From contig JAJAPZ010000017.1 of assembly GCA_020523905.1 (NCBI GenBank), positions 1 to 46,489 of the forward strand: a stretch of 46,489 nt of DNA, in the 5' to 3' direction. This stretch comes from Candidatus Obscuribacterium magneticum (GTDB lineage Bacteria > Elusimicrobiota > Elusimicrobia > F11). The translations under genes were made by a program, and so were the position numbers. Positions within the stretch are counted from its first letter, which is position 1. The number at the start of each line of letters is the position of its first letter. The notes under the pieces were generated by a model. The model was not told the origin of the DNA and made no database searches. It worked only from the letters and a program-made list of their open reading frames with translations. Positions 32,781 to 41,690 of this stretch are shown piece by piece.

Positions 32781-33591
32781 ATGAAGGACGAGAATGCCCC
32801 GCACCAATTTGACGAGAAGGTTCTTCGAGATATGAAAGATCCCCAGACCGCGATGGCTTATTTCAACGCCGCATTGGAATCGGGGAACGAAAACGCGTTT
32901 CGCTTTGAACTGATCGGGTCCTCCGAGGCCGAATACAACATAAAGCCGGCCGCTGCGCCGGCGCCTTCGGACGCCCTTCTTTTGGACGCCTATTCGCAAG
33001 CGGTGACCCGCTCCACGGCGCGGGTGAGCCCCTCCGTCGTCAATATCGAGGTGCGAAAGAGTTTGCAGGTCCCATTGGGATTTTTCCCCCAACTCCGGCA
33101 GGGCCTGAAAGGAACGGGCTCCGGCTTCATCTTCACGACGAACGGCTATATCCTCACCAACAGCCATGTCGTGAACGGCGCCGCCCGCATCGAGGTGACC
33201 CTCCCCAACGGCCGGCGCTACGGCGCGGAACTGGTGGGCGATGATCCCCACACGGACCTGGCCGTCATCCGCATCATGGAAAAGAACCTGACCGCCGCCC
33301 CGCTCGGCGATTCGGATCCCCTCCAGCCGGGGCAGCTCGTCATCGCCATTGGAAATCCCCTCGGCTTTCAATACACCGTCACGACCGGGGTGGTGAGCGC
33401 CCTAGGGCGCTCCTTGCGATCCCAGACGGGACATCCTCATCGCCTTCGATGGGGAGCCGGTGGACACGATCGACGACCTGCACAAGCTTCTGACCGAAAG
33501 CCGCATCCATTCCCGAGGCGCCATCACGTTCTTGCGGGGCCGGGAGAAGCTGGATCTTTCCATCGTCCCCGAAGAAGCGGACGGGGTTTGA
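32781..33591 (+). pseudogene. Chimeric, internally deleted HtrA protease with antitoxin-like N-terminus
   Basis: Residues 1-48 ([25 protein letters not shown]) look like the start of a HigA-type addiction-module antidote. From about residue 55 the frame becomes an HtrA/DegP protease: [10 protein letters not shown], then TNSHVVNGA with His129, then HTDLAV with Asp159, and [26 protein letters not shown] to residue 216. The sequence then jumps, in another frame, to the end of a PDZ domain ([21 protein letters not shown]) that stops at 33591. The GNSGGPL segment with the catalytic serine and the front of the PDZ domain are missing. It cannot be an active protease. Two deletions seem to have shaped it. 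Confidence 0.8.
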
Positions 33592-33749
33592 CCCCTTTCT
33601 TCCCACGCCATCAATTATTTATTAAGGTTATGCAACGTTCCTGGAGGGGGCGTTTCGAACCCCCCTTTTTTGCGAGAACATGATGGACGGCGGAAATTTC
33701 AAACCCGATCCATCACCGCTTAAGGACACATCACCTCGGGGAGGGCACA

Positions 33750-34019
33750 ATGGACTGGAAAATCTTTTTAACCGCTTTTTCAACCTTGTTTCTGGCGGAA
33801 ATCGGCGACAAGACGCAGCTGGCGGTTTTCACCCTGACCGCGTCCACGCAGAAGCCGCTCGCGGTTTTTCTGGGGTCGGCGTTGGCCTTGTCGGTGGTGA
33901 CGGGCTTGGGCGTTTTGGTCGGGGAAGGCGTCGGCCGTGTTGTCCCGGCTCACATCATGAACAAATTGGCGGCCGCCCTTTTTATCGGGATCGGGATCTG
34001 GATGTTGCTAAAGAGATAA
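33750..34019 (+). CDS. UPF0016/GDT1-family protein, half size
   Basis: This 89-residue protein has three hydrophobic helices and the family motif E-x-G-D-K-T (EIGDKT, residues 17-22). UPF0016 proteins move Mn2+ or Ca2+ across membranes. Most have two copies of this unit, while some bacteria encode single-unit proteins that pair as dimers. No second unit is next to it. A GGGGAGGG ribosome site precedes the ATG. Its last 38 bases overlap the convergent MFS gene. Confidence 0.85.
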   Translation: MDWKIFLTAFSTLFLAEIGDKTQLAVFTLTASTQKPLAVFLGSALALSVVTGLGVLVGEGVGRVVPAHIMNKLAAALFIGIGIWMLLKR

Positions 34020-35157
34020 GAAGAAAGGATGCGAGGCCCGCCAGAGCAGCGCCGGTGATGAAGGCGGTCGGGGCTCCGAAACTTTTCCAAATGAGGCCGA
34101 AAAAGAAGCTGGCCGGCAAAGCCGCCAGCCCCACCACGCCGTGATAAAAACCGAAGGCCGTGCCTTGCAAGTCTTTTGGGGCGAAGAGGCTAACCATGGC
34201 TTTCTCCGTGGGCTCGGTGAGCCCGTAATACACGCCGTAAGCGAGAAACACGGCGATGGAAAGTCCCTTTGAGGAAATCAGAGCAAAGGCGAGGTAAATA
34301 AGGGCGTAATACATCCATCCGGCCACAAGCAGTTTTCCCCGGTCCACGCGGTCCGCCAAGCGTCCGCCGACGTACGTGGAAGCCATTTTGACGAGGCTGT
34401 GGAATGACCAGAGCAAGGCGACGCCGGACATGGAGACGTTGGATTCCGAAAGCCGCAGGAGGAAGAAGGCATCCGTCGAATTGCCGAGTGTAAAAATAAG
34501 GATTCCCATCATGAGCACCTTGAAATCCCGCGGGAAAAGCGACCAGGATTTAAGGGATAGGGTGTCAGGAACTTTCTGTTGAGCGACCGGGCCGGCCTCC
34601 TTGACGCCGCCGACCAAAAGAATCACCACCAAAATCGCCGGGATCACCGCCAAAAGGAAGACATGTCGCAAAGAGACATGCGCAAAAGAAAGGAGGACGA
34701 CCGTGATGAGAGGCCCCACGGCCGCTCCGGCATGATCCATGGCCCGGTGGAGCCCATACGCCCGGCCGCGCTGGTGAGGCCCGGTGACATCGGCGATCAA
34801 AGCGTCCCGGGGAGAGGTCCTTAGGCCCTTTCCCACGCGGTCGGCAAATCTCAAGAAAAGGACGACGGGCCATATTTGGGCCACTCCCACCAAGGGGCGC
34901 GCGAAGCCGGACAGGCTGTAGCCGAAAACAAGGAAGGGCTTACGGATGCGCAGGCGGTCCGTCCACACGCCCGATATGATTTTCAAAATCGACGAAGCGG
35001 ATTCCGCCACGCCTTCGATCAGGCCCAGCTGGAAGGCCCCCGCCCCGAGAACCGCCGTCAGAAAAACGGGCAGAAGCGGGTAAATCATTTCGCTGGAACA
35101 ATCGGTGAGAAAGCTGGCGAGGCCGAGGATGTAGACGGTGCGCGGAAGGAACTTCAT
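33982..35157 (-). CDS. MFS transporter
   Basis: This 391-residue protein has about twelve membrane helices. The start is FLTDCSSEMIYPLLPVFL, and the loop 2-3 region is GVWTDRLRIRKPFLVFGY (MFS signature-like). RFADRVGKGLRTSPRDALIAD follows, and the later EPTEKAMVSLFAP is typical of a drug/H+ antiporter-like subgroup. The substrate is unknown. Its start codon lies a few bases from the REP-like repeat at 35162, so the repeat replaces the usual upstream region. It overlaps the UPF0016 gene at the 3' end. Confidence 0.85.
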   Translation of the reverse strand: MKFLPRTVYILGLASFLTDCSSEMIYPLLPVFLTAVLGAGAFQLGLIEGVAESASSILKIISGVWTDRLRIRKPFLVFGYSLSGFARPLVGVAQIWPVVLFLRFADRVGKGLRTSPRDALIADVTGPHQRGRAYGLHRAMDHAGAAVGPLITVVLLSFAHVSLRHVFLLAVIPAILVVILLVGGVKEAGPVAQQKVPDTLSLKSWSLFPRDFKVLMMGILIFTLGNSTDAFFLLRLSESNVSMSGVALLWSFHSLVKMASTYVGGRLADRVDRGKLLVAGWMYYALIYLAFALISSKGLSIAVFLAYGVYYGLTEPTEKAMVSLFAPKDLQGTAFGFYHGVVGLAALPASFFFGLIWKSFGAPTAFITGAALAGLASFLLISLATSRSRSR

Positions 35158-35161
35158 AAAT

Positions 35162-35280
35162 CGTCATTCCCGCGAAAGCGGGAATCCATTCCGGTGTTCA
35201 CGTCCCGTTTCGATAATTGAAATAATCGACGGGACCGTTCCGCCACACGGTCCTGGATTCCCGCTTTCGCGGGAATGACG
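35162..35280. repeat. REP-like inverted repeat pair
   Basis: Two 27-bp units (35162-35188 and 35254-35280) are exact inverted copies, 65 bp apart, with the CCCGCGAAAGCGGG core. CCGGTGTTCAC lies just inside the first unit. The pair lies between the MFS start and the DUF3108 gene end. Confidence 0.93.
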
Positions 35281-35303
35281 ATTGTCTCCGTTCGCAAGGA
35301 CAT

Positions 35304-35987
35304 TTACTCCACGCGGATCAGCAGGCGGTCCACTCCCATTTCTTTGAGAAGACGATGGGTTTTGGTTTCGAACCAAGAGGTGACGGTCCGCCCTTCGGCG
35401 TTGGTGTTGACGATAAAAATCTCGACGTCCCGGTCATTGAATCGAACCACCCTGTGTTCGTTGACGTTGCGGACCGTCATCAGGCTGCTCAAGGCGTCCA
35501 CATAAAACACGCGAGCGCGCGGGGCGCCGCGCAGTTTCAGGCGGGCCAACTTGGAGGACGGGAGCTCCATTTCAAATTCGCTCATGTCAAAGCTCTTCAA
35601 GGGAACGCCGAGGGACACCCGCTGACCGCCTTTTCGGATCCAAACGATGAGATCCGTCCCCTCGGGCCAACCTTCGATGCTGTCGGTTCTACCTTTCTCA
35701 ATCATCTCCCTTTTAAAATACTGAAGCCCGGAGGCCCCCACATACGCCACATCTTTCGTGACGGACGTATCCACGCCGGTAAAGGTGGGCGTTTTCATCT
35801 CGGTCACAATTTCCACGAGGGTGGCCGGCTTATCGGCGTAGGTGGCGGAGCTGACGCGAACCTGGACGCGCCCCGAACTCTTCCCGCCCAGCCCGCCGTA
35901 TTCATACGTCCCCGGCGTCAAACCCGCCCACAACGGACTCGACAGGGAAAGGAAAAGACAGAAAATTGCAATCGGAATGTCTCTCAT
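35304..35987 (-). CDS. DUF3108-domain secreted protein
   Basis: This 227-residue protein has a signal peptide (MRDIPIAIFCLFLSLSSPLWA). A beta-rich DUF3108-like domain follows, with the opening GLTPGTYEYGG, a middle LKLRGAPRARVFYVDALSS segment, and an end TWFETKTHRLLKEMGVDRL. Such proteins are periplasmic and of unknown function, and often accompany envelope genes. It sits 4 bp after the HEAT-repeat lipoprotein gene on the same strand, so they are probably co-transcribed. Confidence 0.7.
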   Translation of the reverse strand: MRDIPIAIFCLFLSLSSPLWAGLTPGTYEYGGLGGKSSGRVQVRVSSATYADKPATLVEIVTEMKTPTFTGVDTSVTKDVAYVGASGLQYFKREMIEKGRTDSIEGWPEGTDLIVWIRKGGQRVSLGVPLKSFDMSEFEMELPSSKLARLKLRGAPRARVFYVDALSSLMTVRNVNEHRVVRFNDRDVEIFIVNTNAEGRTVTSWFETKTHRLLKEMGVDRLLIRVE

Positions 35988-35991
35988 AAAT

Positions 35992-37623
35992 TCATTCCGC
36001 CACCGGCGTCAGGCGCAGTATCCCCAGCACGAGCTCCACCTGGACCCAGGGATTCGTTTCCATGGGAAGGCGCGCCAGCATCATGTAGTAATCTTCCGGC
36101 GCCCCGAACCGCCCCAGGTACCATACCGCCATCGCCCGCGCCGGCCAGTCCAAATCCGCCACGTAGGTCGTAAGCATGCTGCGCCCGGCCGGATCGCCGA
36201 ATCGAGCCAGCGCCTGCATGGCATACACCCGAAGGGCGGAGGAGGGGTCCGTCGTCGCAATCGTGCTCAAGGCGGGGATCGCCCCCCGGAAGCGGCCGAT
36301 CTCAATGGCCTCCATGGCGCCGAAGCGGACGATGGCGTTGGTGTGATTCAACGCGTTCTGGATGAGGCCGATGTCATTCTCATTCCGGTTGTAGGCCAAC
36401 GCGATGAGGGCCGTCGCCCGCACCAAGGGATTGGTGGCTTCGCCGGCCAGCTTCTCCAGTTCCGCCCTTAAGATGAGGTCGCTTGTGCCCGCGAGGCCTT
36501 CGGTGACCAGGTAACTCAGCTCGGAGTAGCGCATCTTCAAGGCAAAGCCGCTGGGTGTTTCCATCGAATTCAGCTCCTGAAGAATGGGGTCCTGCGCCTG
36601 GATGGGGTCCAGCTTGGCGGACAGGCGGTCTCGAATCAAACCCAACAGCTGGGTGTTGATCTCCGCGGCCAGCCGCAAGGAGGCGGGAATGCGCAGGCGC
36701 GGCGGCACGATGATGAGAGGCTCCAGCTCAACCACATTGTCCCGCCCCATCCGATAGGCGACTTCCTCATTCTCCCGCCAGCCGGCGGACATCGGCGAAT
36801 AGGAGACCTTCTCCCCCTTTTTGGAGATGAGCTTCAAGGCGGAGATGGCCAGCTCGGCGATCACAAAATCATTTTTTTGCTCTTTGCGGAGGACCGAGGT
36901 GAGAAGCTGGTAATCGTCGGGCTTCCCGTAATCACCCAGATAGCGCGCCGCCATGGCCCGCACCACCCAGCTGTTGTCATCCAATCCCCGGTAGAGCACA
37001 GGAAGGCTGCTGTTATCCCCCAGCGAAAGGAGCGCCTGGGCCGCCATCACCTGCATGAGAGGCGACCAGTCCCGCCCCGCGGTCATCTTGAGCAGGTCCA
37101 TCGCCTCCGGCTGGCCCCAAATCTGGAGCGCCTCGACGGCGGCGAACCGGATGCCCACCTTGCTGTCCAAAATCGCTTCCTTGAAATACCTCTTGTGCGC
37201 CGGGTCCGAGAAACTCGCCAAGGCCAGGATGGCCTCCGCCCGTACTTTTGGTCGGCGCGCCCATTGCACGTGTTCGATCAGCCGTTTTTTTAGCTCCGGA
37301 TCCCGGGCAATCCGAAGCGCTTCCACCATCGAGATGCCGAACTCAAGATAGCGCAACTTAAGCCGGTAGCCTTCCGGCGTCCCCAGCATGAGGAGTTGCC
37401 GGAGGGAGGTCGCCTCATAGTCCGCGGGATCGATCCTGGTCTTGTCTTCGCGGTCGATGAGGGCGAGGAGCGTTTGCGTCGTTCCGGTCAGCGAGGTTTC
37501 CGGCGGCGTGGCGGGTGCCGAGGAAAACCCGGGGCCCAACATGATCTTCGTGCCGCACCCTGCAAGAAGGAAGAGAAAAAAAGAAAACCCCATTAGGAAC
37601 CAAGCGCCCCTTGTCCGCCACAT
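35992..37623 (-). CDS. HEAT-repeat lipoprotein
   Basis: This 543-residue protein starts at ATG 37623 with a lipoprotein signal ending LLAGC. Two blocks of HEAT/PBS-type helical repeats follow, with units such as IRFAAVEALQIWG, PLMQVMAAQALLSLGDNSSL, WVVRAMAARYLGDYG, VRFGAMEAIEIGRF and ALRVYAMQALARFGDPAG. The two halves look like a duplication, since each begins with LL.L...EGYRLKLRY or SGFALKMRY. HEAT lipoproteins usually act as scaffolds. A longer upstream reading frame exists but runs through the hairpin at 37625-37687, so it is rejected. Confidence 0.85.
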   Translation of the reverse strand: MWRTRGAWFLMGFSFFLFLLAGCGTKIMLGPGFSSAPATPPETSLTGTTQTLLALIDREDKTRIDPADYEATSLRQLLMLGTPEGYRLKLRYLEFGISMVEALRIARDPELKKRLIEHVQWARRPKVRAEAILALASFSDPAHKRYFKEAILDSKVGIRFAAVEALQIWGQPEAMDLLKMTAGRDWSPLMQVMAAQALLSLGDNSSLPVLYRGLDDNSWVVRAMAARYLGDYGKPDDYQLLTSVLRKEQKNDFVIAELAISALKLISKKGEKVSYSPMSAGWRENEEVAYRMGRDNVVELEPLIIVPPRLRIPASLRLAAEINTQLLGLIRDRLSAKLDPIQAQDPILQELNSMETPSGFALKMRYSELSYLVTEGLAGTSDLILRAELEKLAGEATNPLVRATALIALAYNRNENDIGLIQNALNHTNAIVRFGAMEAIEIGRFRGAIPALSTIATTDPSSALRVYAMQALARFGDPAGRSMLTTYVADLDWPARAMAVWYLGRFGAPEDYYMMLARLPMETNPWVQVELVLGILRLTPVAE

Positions 37624-37624
37624 C

Positions 37625-37687
37625 ACCCCCGCAAAAGAGGGGAGCCGGGCCGTGAACACCGGCCCGGCTCCCCTCTTTTGCGGGGGT
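37625..37687. repeat. 28-bp-arm palindrome just upstream of HEAT gene
   Basis: Arms 37625-37652 and 37660-37687 are perfect reverse complements with a 7-nt loop. The loop and its flanks read GTGAACACCGG, the same core found between the REP-like units elsewhere, although the arms (ACCCCCGC...) differ. It begins 2 bp before the HEAT gene ATG, so the mRNA would carry a hairpin over its ribosome site. Confidence 0.9.
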
Positions 37688-37752
37688 GGCGGATTTCGCG
37701 GGGATGGCTTCAGCCGAGGGAATAACGTCCTAATAAACATGTCTTCATCCTA

Positions 37753-38670
37753 TCAAAACGGGATGCGGTCGCCCGGCTTGGGGACCATCACCTGGCCGAA
37801 GAAAATTTCCTCTTTCAACAACCGACGCAGGAGCGCCTCGTCCGTTTTCGTGACGCTCAAGGACGTGGCCTGAACGATCACCGCCAGCTGGGGCTGGAAG
37901 AGAGCGATCATCTCGGCGGCCAGCTTTTCATCCAGACTCTCAAGGGCTCCGCCCACGGACCGAATGCCCCCCGCATAAATAAAGGCGATGTGAATCTCTT
38001 TGCCGTCGTCCCGAAGGGCATAAAGGAACTCCCGTAAGACCGTCATGTCGACGATCTCGCCGCCGATAAAAATATTCCGCCCGTTATCGAACTCGAGCAG
38101 ATACCCATTGACGGGATCTCCGCTCACCGGATTCGGCGCCTGAACGGCGCCGACAAAAAGAAAGGATTTGTTCTTCTCAAGAAGCATCCGCTGCCCCGGC
38201 TCCAGTTCCTTGGCGTTACTGTAACCCAGGCTCAGGAGCGCCGGCAAAGCTCCCGCGGGCGCCAACACTTTCATGTTTTTTCGAAGGACATTCCCCTGCC
38301 CCTCGCCAAAGTGATGCGGCTCTAAATCCGTGAGGAGCAGATAATCGGCGGGGGGATAGGCGCCGGCCTTTACAGACGCCTCGACCTTAATCACGTGGGC
38401 CTGAGGAGAGACGCCCTCCAACTTCTGCGGATAGGGCGGCAGGGCCGTGCCCGGTTCGTCGAAAGAGGGATCCGCTATTATGTTGATATCTTTATAATTT
38501 ATGAGGAGCGTCGCCACGCCGCCATACAAAATCTCCCCGTAGGTTTTTTCAAGCAACGCCGGCGGTGGGGCCGGCGTTTCCACGGTGGGCTTTTCTTTGG
38601 GGAGGGGTTTAACGCAGCCCGCGGCAACGGCGAAGAGGCAAGCGAAGAGGGCGGTCCTTCTAATTTTCAT
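37753..38670 (-). CDS. Lipoprotein with degenerate metallo-beta-lactamase-like fold
   Basis: This 305-residue protein has a lipobox (VAAGC) after the chosen ATG 38670. The order of elements (YGGVATLLINYKDINIIADPSFD, DYLLLTDLEPHHFGEG, then GYLLEFDNGRNIFIGGEI) follows MBL-fold proteins of the UlaG/phospholipase type. The metal motif HxHxDH is replaced by TDLEPHHF, so only part of the ligand set is left. It may be a non-catalytic homologue. The start overlaps the stop of the zinc-ribbon gene by 4 bp, so the two are coupled. Confidence 0.65.
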   Translation of the reverse strand: MKIRRTALFACLFAVAAGCVKPLPKEKPTVETPAPPPALLEKTYGEILYGGVATLLINYKDINIIADPSFDEPGTALPPYPQKLEGVSPQAHVIKVEASVKAGAYPPADYLLLTDLEPHHFGEGQGNVLRKNMKVLAPAGALPALLSLGYSNAKELEPGQRMLLEKNKSFLFVGAVQAPNPVSGDPVNGYLLEFDNGRNIFIGGEIVDMTVLREFLYALRDDGKEIHIAFIYAGGIRSVGGALESLDEKLAAEMIALFQPQLAVIVQATSLSVTKTDEALLRRLLKEEIFFGQVMVPKPGDRIPF

Positions 38671-39086
38671 GGCACGGGGGATTCTCCTGCCTTTTCTGCC
38701 CCCCGCTGCTTGGCCTTCCATTCCATCCGCTGAAGCGCCAGATACTGATCCGAGACAACGCTCCTTTCAACCTGCGCCTCGGCATAAGCGAACCAGCTGC
38801 GGGCCAGCTGCAGACCGAACCAGCCGAAAACCACGGTGAGGACGACCACGGGCACCCCCCATGGCAACTGCATGTGGAGAAGGCCGGTCTGGGGTTTCCC
38901 TTTCAAGACATGATAACACGTGAGGCAGAGACAGGCATTTGGGGGATTTTCGAACTGGCAAAAATGGCAGCGGCGCCATTGGACGACAGGGGCCCCGCAC
39001 TTGGAGCAGCGCGCCGCCACCGGCGAATTCCGGGCATCGCAGCGCGTACAACGGAGCGAATAAAGCTCGTAGCGCGTCTGTACCAT
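38667..39086 (-). CDS. Zinc-ribbon membrane protein
   Basis: This 139-residue protein has paired zinc ribbons at the N-terminus (CTRCDARN...CSKCGAP and CHFCQFENPPNACLCLTC). One membrane helix follows (WGVPVVVLTVVFGWFGLQLA), and then a helical tail. The ribbons presumably fold in the cytosol and the tail lies outside or at the membrane. Function is unknown. It is the first gene of a likely operon with the degenerate MBL and HEAT lipoproteins. Confidence 0.75.
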   Translation of the reverse strand: MVQTRYELYSLRCTRCDARNSPVAARCSKCGAPVVQWRRCHFCQFENPPNACLCLTCYHVLKGKPQTGLLHMQLPWGVPVVVLTVVFGWFGLQLARSWFAYAEAQVERSVVSDQYLALQRMEWKAKQRGAEKAGESPVP

Positions 39087-39128
39087 AGACGTCCCTTACA
39101 TAGCATAATTCGAAAAAAGGCTAAAGAA

Positions 39129-39165
39129 GTAGAAGGGGTGAAGGGGCAGCCTTCACCCCTTCTAC
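39129..39165. repeat. 16-bp-arm hairpin between divergent genes
   Basis: GTAGAAGGGGTGAAGG (39129-39144) pairs perfectly with 39150-39165 around a 5-nt loop. A T-rich stretch follows on the plus strand. It looks like a terminator but lies between two divergent genes, where no transcript should end. It may be another mobile palindrome, as its arm shares GAAGGGGT with the one at 5147. Confidence 0.8.
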
Positions 39166-39230
39166 CCCCCTTCTTCTTTTTTTACGCCTTGCATATCGAC
39201 CCTTCCTCATTTACCCTTTAAAAAGGGAAC

Positions 39231-40388
39231 GTGCCGCATTTTGCACGGGGGAGCGCAAAAACGTTGAAAAAAGTTATTGTTCCATTCATGGTGGCCTCTT
39301 GTGTCGGATTCTTCATTCTCTTTGCGGGGAAGGAAGCCCGACGCGGGAGCCCGGCCTCGGCCGATCCAAAAGCCGCCGCCCGAAAAATCTCGCAGCCCTT
39401 GGTTGGGGTGGACGGCAAAACCATCGGACGCATCGAACTTGAGGTGGCCGACCCCGTCCGCTCAGGGTTCCCTTCGACGCACCGGAAAATTTACTTTTAT
39501 GCCTTCGCCGGCTTTCTTTTGAGCTTCCTGGCCAGCCTAAAAATCCCTTCGCGAACAGAAACGTTCTTTCCGGGAATCATTGCCTTCTTGAAAAAAGTCG
39601 GCGCCGGCAACCTGGACGCGGAGATCCCGACGCCGGCAACGGAAGAGCAAAGAGAGCTCGCCCAGGCTCTTGACCATATGCTCGAGGGCTTGCGGGAACG
39701 GGACCGTATGCGGCACTCCCTGGGGCGGATCATGGACCCCAAGATCGCCGAGGTCCTCATCAAAGAAGACCCCAAAGTGGGGGGCTTAAGGCGCCAGGCG
39801 ACGATTCTTTTCTGCGACATCCGCAACTACACCTCCCTCTGCGAGGAGTTGTCGGTGGACGAGCTGCAGGTCTTTCTCAACGAATACTGGAAAGAGACGG
39901 TGGAGATCATCATGGAGCAGGAGGGCACCATCGACAAATTCCACGGCGACGGGGTCTGCGTTGTTTTTGGGGCGCCCATTCTTCATGCGGACGACACCCT
40001 GCGCGCGGTGCGGACCGCCTGGCGGCTGGTGAAAAACGTGGCCGACTTCAACAGGCGCCGTGAATCGCAGCGAAAAAATCCCGTCCACATCGGCATCGGC
40101 ATCCACCGGGGCGAAGTGATCGCCGGCCACATCGGCTCCGAACGGCGGATGGACTACACCGTGGTGGGGGACGTGGTCAACGTGGCCGCCCGCATCGAAG
40201 AACTCAACAAAAAATTCGGCACGCAAATCATCATCAGCGACGACGTCTACGAAGACGTCGAAGCCTACGCCCGGGTCAAAACACTCACCCTCGCTCACCT
40301 CCGGGGCCACAAAAAACCTTTTCTTGTCCACGCCGTCGTTGATTTCTCCGAAAACGAAGGCCAAACCTCCGAACAAAAAGCCGCGTAG
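39231..40388 (+). CDS. Membrane-bound class III adenylate cyclase
   Basis: This protein of up to 385 residues has two membrane helices (about 13-33 and 86-104) around a short periplasmic loop. A HAMP-like linker and a class III cyclase domain follow. Metal aspartates are Asp196 (FCDIRNYTS) and Asp240 (KFHGDGVCVVFG). The base-selecting pair Lys236 and Asp309 (DYTVVGDVVN) points to ATP, and Arg321 (NVAARIE) is the transition-state residue. It should make cAMP in response to an external or envelope signal. GTG 39231 is annotated; TTG 39264, with GGGGGAG 10 nt upstream and the basic start of the first helix, is a good alternative. Confidence 0.9.
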   Translation: MPHFARGSAKTLKKVIVPFMVASCVGFFILFAGKEARRGSPASADPKAAARKISQPLVGVDGKTIGRIELEVADPVRSGFPSTHRKIYFYAFAGFLLSFLASLKIPSRTETFFPGIIAFLKKVGAGNLDAEIPTPATEEQRELAQALDHMLEGLRERDRMRHSLGRIMDPKIAEVLIKEDPKVGGLRRQATILFCDIRNYTSLCEELSVDELQVFLNEYWKETVEIIMEQEGTIDKFHGDGVCVVFGAPILHADDTLRAVRTAWRLVKNVADFNRRRESQRKNPVHIGIGIHRGEVIAGHIGSERRMDYTVVGDVVNVAARIEELNKKFGTQIIISDDVYEDVEAYARVKTLTLAHLRGHKKPFLVHAVVDFSENEGQTSEQKAA

Positions 40389-40401
40389 CATCCTTCGCCC
40401 T

Positions 40402-40470
40402 CCATCCCCGCGAAAGCGGGAATCCATTCCGGTGTTCACGTCATGGATTCCCGCTTTCGCGGGGGTGACG
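40402..40470. repeat. REP-like inverted repeat pair
   Basis: Units at about 40402-40426 and 40444-40470 are inverted copies of the CCCGCGAAAGCGGG family, with CCGGTGTTCACG between them. Both have a C/G variant near the outer end. The pair lies 14 bp after the cyclase stop and ends 41 bp before rtcB. Confidence 0.92.
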
Positions 40471-40499
40471 CCGAATGAACTTTCCCACTATGAAAGCCG

Positions 40500-40505
40500 T
40501 ATAAT
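40500..40505 (+). promoter_or_regulatory. -10 box of leaderless rtcB
   Basis: A perfect TATAAT lies 6 nt before the rtcB ATG, and there is no ribosome site in the gap. The -35 region is weak. Confidence 0.5.
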
Positions 40506-40511
40506 TCATAT

Positions 40512-41690
40512 ATGCCGATCAAAAAGACGCTTCGCACGCCCACCCCGGTCCACATCTGGACCGACGACATCGAGAGAGGCGCCGAGGAGCAGCTCAAACG
40601 CCTGGCCGCGCTTCCCATTCTCTTCCATCATGTGGCCGTCATGCCGGACGTCCACTTGGGGCGGGGCTCCACCATCGGCGCCGTCATTGCGACCAAAGGC
40701 GCCATCATCCCCGCGGCCGTGGGGGTGGACATCGGCTGCGGCATGGTCGCCGCCCGCACCAATATCGCCGCCACGCAACTGGAACACAAACTCCCTGAAC
40801 TGCGTCGACGGATTGAACGGGCCATCCCCGTCGGGTTCGACGGAAACAATGACGCCCCGGCGCCTATCGCCGCCCTCGACTTGTGGAATCATTGGGACGA
40901 ACTCTCGCCCAAGGTCTCCAATGACGCGAGACTCCGCAAGAAAGCTCTCTTGCAGTGCGGATCGCTGGGAGGCGGGAATCATTTCATCGAAGTCTGCCTC
41001 GACCGGGAGCAAACGGTCTGGATCATGATTCACTCAGGGAGCCGACACATCGGGAAGGTGTTGGCGGACGTTCACATCAACGCCGCCAAAGGCCTCATGC
41101 GGGAGGCCATGATCCGGCTCCCCGATTCCGACCTGTCCTACCTAAGCCAAGGAACGCCCGAATTCAAATCCTACATCCATGATCTGCTCTGGGCGCAGAA
41201 CTACGCCTTCAACAATCGTGAGGAAATGATCCGCCGCCTTTACGGCCTTTTTGGCGATCTGTTCGGCGAGGAGTTTAAAGTTCTCCAGCAGGTCAACTGC
41301 CACCACAACTACACCCAGGAAGAGGAACATTTCGGCCAGACGGTGTGGGTGACAAGGAAAGGGGCGGTGAGCGCCAAGGCGGGAGAGTGGGGCATCATCC
41401 CCGGCTCCATGGGGGCCAAATCCTTCATCGTGGTGGGGCGGGGAAATCCCGATTCATTCAACTCGTGCTCTCACGGCGCGGGCCGCCGGATGAGCCGGAC
41501 CCAAGCGAAAAAGGTTTTTTCCGTGAAAGACCTGGAGGAACAAACCTTAGGTGTCGAGTGCCGGAAAGACCAGGGCGTCCTGGATGAAATCCCCTCCGCT
41601 TACAAAGACATCGACCAGGTCATCAAAAACCAAGCCGACCTGGTGGACGTGAAGGCAACCCTCAAGCAGGTGCTGTGCGTGAAGGGGTAG
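40512..41690 (+). CDS. rtcB: RtcB-type RNA ligase
   Basis: This 392-residue protein is a clear RtcB. It has PDVHLGRGSTIGAVIA, VGVDIGCGM with the metal cysteine, GGGNHFIE, HSGSRHIG, and NCHHNYT. It ends with GSMGAKSFIV and NSCSHGAGRRMSR, whose histidine takes the GMP. RtcB joins 2',3'-cyclic phosphate or 3'-phosphate ends to 5'-OH ends with GTP and Mn2+, repairing or splicing RNA. No Archease, RtcA or RtcR gene is next to it, so it is not in the usual stress operon. The 3' end overlaps the convergent gene by 29 bp. Confidence 0.95.
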   Translation: MPIKKTLRTPTPVHIWTDDIERGAEEQLKRLAALPILFHHVAVMPDVHLGRGSTIGAVIATKGAIIPAAVGVDIGCGMVAARTNIAATQLEHKLPELRRRIERAIPVGFDGNNDAPAPIAALDLWNHWDELSPKVSNDARLRKKALLQCGSLGGGNHFIEVCLDREQTVWIMIHSGSRHIGKVLADVHINAAKGLMREAMIRLPDSDLSYLSQGTPEFKSYIHDLLWAQNYAFNNREEMIRRLYGLFGDLFGEEFKVLQQVNCHHNYTQEEEHFGQTVWVTRKGAVSAKAGEWGIIPGSMGAKSFIVVGRGNPDSFNSCSHGAGRRMSRTQAKKVFSVKDLEEQTLGVECRKDQGVLDEIPSAYKDIDQVIKNQADLVDVKATLKQVLCVKG

